DNA from: Lysobacter ciconiae
Lineage (GTDB): Bacteria; Pseudomonadota; Gammaproteobacteria; Xanthomonadales; Xanthomonadaceae
Direction: 5' to 3'
Assembly (NCBI RefSeq): GCF_015209725.1
Contig: NZ_CP063656.1
Location: forward strand, 1,533,001-1,597,000
DNA length: 64,000 nucleotides
Under the pieces are notes generated by a model. It was not told the DNA's origin. It did no database searches and was given only the letters and a program-made list of their open reading frames with translations. The translations under genes were made by a program, and so were the position numbers. This document shows positions 60,218 through 64,000 of the stretch, one piece after another (within the stretch, counting starts at the first letter, position 1; every line of letters starts with the position of its first letter).

Positions 60218-61782
60218 TCCCACTCGATGGTCGCGGGCGGCTTTCCACTGACGTCATAAACCACGCGAGAAACACCACGCAACTCGTTGATTATCCTGTT
60301 GGAAACACGCCCAAGGAAATCATACGGCAGGTGCGCCCAGTGCGCCGTCATGAAGTCGATCGTCTCCACCGCACGCAGTGCGATGACCCACTCATAGGCC
60401 CGCGCATCACCCACCACGCCGACCGACTTGACCGGCAGGAACACCGCGAACGCCTGGCTGGTCCTGTCGTACAGGTCGGCCTTGCGCAGTTCGTCGATGA
60501 AGATGTGATCCGCGCGGGCCAGCAGTTCGGCGTACTCGCGCTTGACCTCGCCCAGGATCCGCACGCCCAGACCGGGGCCGGGGAACGGATGGCGGTAGAC
60601 CATCGAGGCGGGAAGGCCGAGCTCGACCCCCATGCGGCGGACCTCGTCCTTGAACAGCTCCCGCAGCGGCTCGACCAGACCCAGTTTCATGTGCTCGGGC
60701 AGGCCACCCACGTTGTGGTGGCTCTTGATCATGTGGGCTTTGCCGTTCTTGCTGCCGGCCGACTCGATCACGTCGGGGTAGATCGTGCCTTGGGCCAGCC
60801 ATTTGGCGTTGGCGAGCTTGCCGGACTGCTCGTCGAAGATCTCGACAAACAGGTTGCCGATGATCTTGCGCTTGGCCTCCGGATCGGTGACGCCTGCCAG
60901 CGCGGTGAAATAGCGCTCCGCCGCATCGACGCGGATAACCTTGACTCCCAGGTGCTCGGCAAACGTCGCCATCACCTGATCGCCTTCCTGCCAGCGCAGC
61001 AGGCCGGTATCAACAAACACGCAGGTGAGCTGGTCGCCGATTGCCTTGTGCAGCAGGGCCGCGACCACGGACGAATCCACGCCGCCGGACAGGCCGAGGA
61101 TGACCTCGTCGTCGCCGACCTGCTCGCGGACCCGGGCGACCTGGTCCTCGATGATCTGCTGCGGCGTCCAAAGCGTCTGGCATTCGCAGATGTCGGTGAC
61201 GAAGCGCTCCAGCAGCGCCCCGCCCTGCTTGGTGTGGGTGACTTCCGGGTGGAACTGGACGCCGTACCAACGGCGCTCGTCATTGGCCATCGCCGCCACC
61301 GGCACGCGGTCGGTGCGCGCGGTAACGACAAAACTGTCCGGCGCCCTGGAGACGTGGTCGCCGTGGCTCATCCACACGTCCAGCCGTGGCGGCGAGCCGG
61401 GATGGTCCTTGAGCCCGTCCAGCAAACGGTCCTGCGCGACCAGCGCCACCTCGGCATGGCCGTACTCACGCTGGTCGGCGGCCTCGGTTTCGCCGCCCAG
61501 CTGCTTGGCCATCGTCTGCATGCCGTAGCAGATGCCCAGCAGCGGCAAACCGGAATCGAAGACCTCCTGCGGCGCCTGCGGGCTGCCGTCCAGGGTCGTC
61601 GATTCGGGACCGCCCGACAGGATGATGCCCTTGGCACGAAAGCCCGCGATCTCGGCCGGGTCGTGGTCCCAGGCCCAGATTTCGCAATACACGCCGAGCT
61701 CGCGGATGCGCCGCGCGATCAGCTGAGTGTACTGGGCCCCGAAGTCGAGGATCAGGATCTTGTCTCTATGGATGTCGGTCAT
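60214..61782 (-). CDS. guaA: GMP synthase (glutamine-hydrolysing)
   Basis: A 522-residue enzyme making GMP from XMP. The class I glutamine amidotransferase domain has its Cys in LLGICYGMQTM and the His/Glu in FHPEV. The ATP-pyrophosphatase P-loop is LGLSGGVDSSV, and the C-terminal dimerisation domain has RHPFPGPGLGVRILG. It follows guaB by 5 bases and overlaps tadA. Confidence 0.97.
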   Translation of the reverse strand: MTDIHRDKILILDFGAQYTQLIARRIRELGVYCEIWAWDHDPAEIAGFRAKGIILSGGPESTTLDGSPQAPQEVFDSGLPLLGICYGMQTMAKQLGGETEAADQREYGHAEVALVAQDRLLDGLKDHPGSPPRLDVWMSHGDHVSRAPDSFVVTARTDRVPVAAMANDERRWYGVQFHPEVTHTKQGGALLERFVTDICECQTLWTPQQIIEDQVARVREQVGDDEVILGLSGGVDSSVVAALLHKAIGDQLTCVFVDTGLLRWQEGDQVMATFAEHLGVKVIRVDAAERYFTALAGVTDPEAKRKIIGNLFVEIFDEQSGKLANAKWLAQGTIYPDVIESAGSKNGKAHMIKSHHNVGGLPEHMKLGLVEPLRELFKDEVRRMGVELGLPASMVYRHPFPGPGLGVRILGEVKREYAELLARADHIFIDELRKADLYDRTSQAFAVFLPVKSVGVVGDARAYEWVIALRAVETIDFMTAHWAHLPYDFLGRVSNRIINELRGVSRVVYDVSGKPPATIEWE

Positions 61783-61787
61783 CGTCT

Positions 61788-63245
61788 TCAGCCCACCCGG
61801 TAATTCGGTGGCTCTTTGGTGATCTGCACGTCGTGGACGTGGCTCTCGCGAGAGCCGGCGGACGTCACCCGCACGAACTTCGGTTTGCTGCGCATCTCCT
61901 CGATGGTCGCGCAGCCGACGTAGCCCATGGTCGCGCGCAGGCCGCCCACCAGTTGGTGGACGATATTGCGCAGCGGACCGCGGTACGGCACCCGGCCCTC
62001 GATGCCTTCAGGCACCAGCTTGTCGGCATCGGAGGAGTCCTGGAAATAGCGGTCCTTGGAACCGGTTTCCATCGCCGCCAGGCTGCCCATGCCGCGGTAG
62101 CTCTTGTAATGGCGGCCCTGGAACAGCTCGCTGTCGCCGGGTGACTCATCGGTGCCGGCAAACAGGCTGCCGATCATCACCGTGGAGGCGCCGGCCGCCA
62201 GTGCCTTGCCGATATCACCCGAGTAGCGGATGCCGCCGTCGGCGATCAGCGGGATGCGGTCCTGCAGGGCCTCGGCGACCATGTCGATGGCCGAGATCTG
62301 CGGCACGCCGACGCCGGCGACGATGCGGGTGGTGCAGATCGAGCCCGGACCCACGCCGACCTTCACCGCGTCCGCGCCGTGATCCATCAGCGCCAGGGCG
62401 GCGTCGCCGGTAACGATGTTGCCGCCGATGACCTGCAGCTGCGGGAAGTGCTTCTTGACCCACTTCACCCGGTCCAGCACGCCCTGCGAATGGCCGTGGG
62501 CGGTGTCCACCACCACCACGTCGACGCCGGCGGCGACCAGCGCTTCGACCCGCGCATCGGTGTCTCCGCCCACGCCGACCGCGGCCCCGACCAGCAGGCG
62601 TTCGCTGCTGTCATAGGCGGCGTTGGGGTTGTCGGTCTTCTTCTGGATGTCCTTGACGGTGATCAGGCCCTTGAGCTCGAAGGCATCGTTGACCACCAGC
62701 ACCTTCTCGATCCGGTGCTTGTGCAATAAGCCCATGACTTCCTCGTCGCTGGCGCCCTCCTTCACCGTGATCAGCCGGTCCTTGCGCGTCATGATGTGGC
62801 GCACCGGATCGTCCAGCTTGGTCTCGAAGCGCATGTCGCGACTGGTGACGATGCCGACCAGCTGGCCGCTGTCGACCACGGGCACGCCGGAGATGTTGCG
62901 CTCGCGGGTGAGGTTGAGCACATCGGCGATGGTGGTGTCGGGACTGACGGTGAACGGCGCGCGGATCACGCCGGCCTCGAAGCCCTTGACCTGGGCGACG
63001 TGGGCGGCCTGCTGGGCCACCGTCATGCTCTTGTGGATGATGCTCATCCCGCCCAGCTGGGCCAGCGCGACCGCAAGGCGCGCCTCGCTGACGGTATCCA
63101 TCGCCGCCGACAGGATTGGCAGGCGCAGGCCAAGCTCGCGGGTCAATCGGGCGCCCAGGTTGACGTCCTTGGGGAGGACCGTCGAATGGGCCGGAATCAG
63201 CGAAACATCGTCGTAGGTGAGAGCTTCAGCCTGGATGCGCAACAT
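61788..63245 (-). CDS. guaB: IMP dehydrogenase
   Basis: A 485-residue TIM-barrel enzyme catalysing IMP to XMP, the first committed step to GMP. Two CBS domains are inserted at residues 95-205. The catalytic Cys is in GPGSICTTRIVAG, the substrate loop is DGGIRYSGDIGKALAAG and the flap region contains RGMGSLAAM. First gene of the guaB-guaA-tadA transcript. Confidence 0.97.
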   Translation of the reverse strand: MLRIQAEALTYDDVSLIPAHSTVLPKDVNLGARLTRELGLRLPILSAAMDTVSEARLAVALAQLGGMSIIHKSMTVAQQAAHVAQVKGFEAGVIRAPFTVSPDTTIADVLNLTRERNISGVPVVDSGQLVGIVTSRDMRFETKLDDPVRHIMTRKDRLITVKEGASDEEVMGLLHKHRIEKVLVVNDAFELKGLITVKDIQKKTDNPNAAYDSSERLLVGAAVGVGGDTDARVEALVAAGVDVVVVDTAHGHSQGVLDRVKWVKKHFPQLQVIGGNIVTGDAALALMDHGADAVKVGVGPGSICTTRIVAGVGVPQISAIDMVAEALQDRIPLIADGGIRYSGDIGKALAAGASTVMIGSLFAGTDESPGDSELFQGRHYKSYRGMGSLAAMETGSKDRYFQDSSDADKLVPEGIEGRVPYRGPLRNIVHQLVGGLRATMGYVGCATIEEMRSKPKFVRVTSAGSRESHVHDVQITKEPPNYRVG

Positions 63246-63306
63246 GGTCGGAACCGGAATAGGTGAAGCGCGCCATTGTACCGCTTTCGCAGCGCTCCCA
63301 TCGCGC

Positions 63307-64000
63307 TCAGCCGTCGGCCGCCTCGGCGGCTTCCAGGGTGTTCTGCATCAGGGTGGCCACGGTCATCGGCCCCACCCCGCCCGGGACCGGGGTGATCCAG
63401 CTGGCGCGTTGCGCAGCCGCCTCGAAGCCGACATCGCCGACCAGCCGGCCGTCATCAAGGCGGTTGATGCCCACGTCGATCACCACCGCGCCGGGCTTCA
63501 CCCACTCGCCCGGGATCAGCTGCGGGCGTCCCACGGCCACCACCAGGATATCGGCGCCGCGAACGGAAGCCTCCAGCACGTCCTGCGGAGTGAACTTGTG
63601 GCAGCAGGTGGTCGTGCAGCCGGCGATCAGAAGCTCCAGCGCCATCGGCCGGCCGACGTGGTTGGAGACGCCGACGATGGTCGCGCTGGCGCCGCGTACG
63701 GGCCGGTCGGTGTAGGCGAGCAAGGTGGTGATCCCGCGCGGCGTGCACGGGCGCAGCCCGAACTGGCGCAGGGCCAGGTGGCCGACGTTCTCGGGATGGA
63801 ACCCGTCCACGTCCTTGCTCGGCGAGATGCGGTGGATCAGGGCGCTGGCGTCGCGGCGGTCGGGCAAAGGCAACTGGACCAGGATGCCGTGGATATTGGG
63901 ATCCGCGTTGAGACGGTCGATCAGCTGCAGCAGCTCGTCATCACTGGTTCCGGACGGCAGGTCGAAGTCCACGGCACGGATCCCGACCTTGCGTGCCGCC
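63307..64000 (-). CDS. folD: Methylenetetrahydrofolate dehydrogenase/cyclohydrolase, 5' end cut by window
   Basis: About 231 codons of the bifunctional folate enzyme, the N-terminal 60 or so residues lying past the window edge. Family blocks are GILVQLPLP, SPSKDVDGFHPENVG, the NADP region VGVSNHVGRPMALELL and the C-terminal TPVPGGVGPMTVATL. In the common form the second block of the NADP region reads GRSNIVGxP; here GVSNHVG is a moderate variation. It lies upstream of guaB on the same strand. Confidence 0.95.
   Translation of the reverse strand, partial: AARKVGIRAVDFDLPSGTSDDELLQLIDRLNADPNIHGILVQLPLPDRRDASALIHRISPSKDVDGFHPENVGHLALRQFGLRPCTPRGITTLLAYTDRPVRGASATIVGVSNHVGRPMALELLIAGCTTTCCHKFTPQDVLEASVRGADILVVAVGRPQLIPGEWVKPGAVVIDVGINRLDDGRLVGDVGFEAAAQRASWITPVPGGVGPMTVATLMQNTLEAAEAADG

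Overview
The window is about 64 kb of high-GC DNA from a gammaproteobacterium. Gene content and protein style point to the Lysobacteraceae/Xanthomonadaceae (Luteimonas, Lysobacter or Xanthomonas-like). The signs are the sugar-phosphate cluster, paired PpsR/PpsA, KatE beside a PE-LIG-POL LigD, DUF1249/DUF2058 housekeeping proteins, and a XerCD site whose core resembles the Xanthomonas dif. The genus is an inference; no rRNA is present.

Bases 1 to about 17,200 form an accessory island. It opens with a heavy-metal block: a 5'-cut CzcA-type RND pump, two small CDF transporters, a CadR-like MerR regulator with a textbook 19-bp-spacer operator-promoter, and a mer module (merR, merT, merP, GDCCVxC protein) that lacks merA. 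Next comes a defence-like zone: the C-terminal part of a PD-(D/E)XK nuclease gene joined to the end of merR, a TIR protein fused to an RsiV/DUF3298-like domain with a DUF5677-like partner, two IS3-family elements side by side, and a DUF4209 (HEPN-motif) gene followed by a DUF2971 gene truncated by one of the IS elements. The island ends with a tyrosine recombinase and a divergent KfrA-like protein, an SseB-like remnant, a cluster of short spaced repeats and a dif-like XerCD site at 17179-17206.

From 17.3 kb on the DNA reads as ordinary chromosome. Blocks in order: KatE catalase, LigD and a small acidic protein; a beta-1,2-glucan module (GH94-type giant protein divergent from a GH144 glucanase, which overlaps a mercuric-reductase-like flavoprotein) running into gnd; an opposite-strand operon zwf-tal-pgi-pgm-tkt for the pentose phosphate pathway and hexose phosphate interconversion; a lipid A modification block (EptA-type phosphoethanolamine transferase, PAP2 phosphatase, two-component system); a second two-component system divergent from a periplasmic flavin/electron-transfer cluster (PepSY protein, DUF2271 protein with an ApbE-type flavinylation motif, PepSY-flavodoxin reductase, ApbE) followed by a thioredoxin-reductase-like protein; then tRNA-Ala and tRNA-Glu, ppsR/ppsA, orn, and guaB-guaA-tadA, ending in a cut folD.

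The observations most worth following are the TIR-DUF3298 fusion with its partner (bracketed by diverged direct repeats), the dif-like site marking the edge of the island, the DUF4209/DUF2971 pair disrupted by an IS, the merA-less mer module with an apparently leaderless merT, and the DUF2271/ApbE flavinylation cluster.
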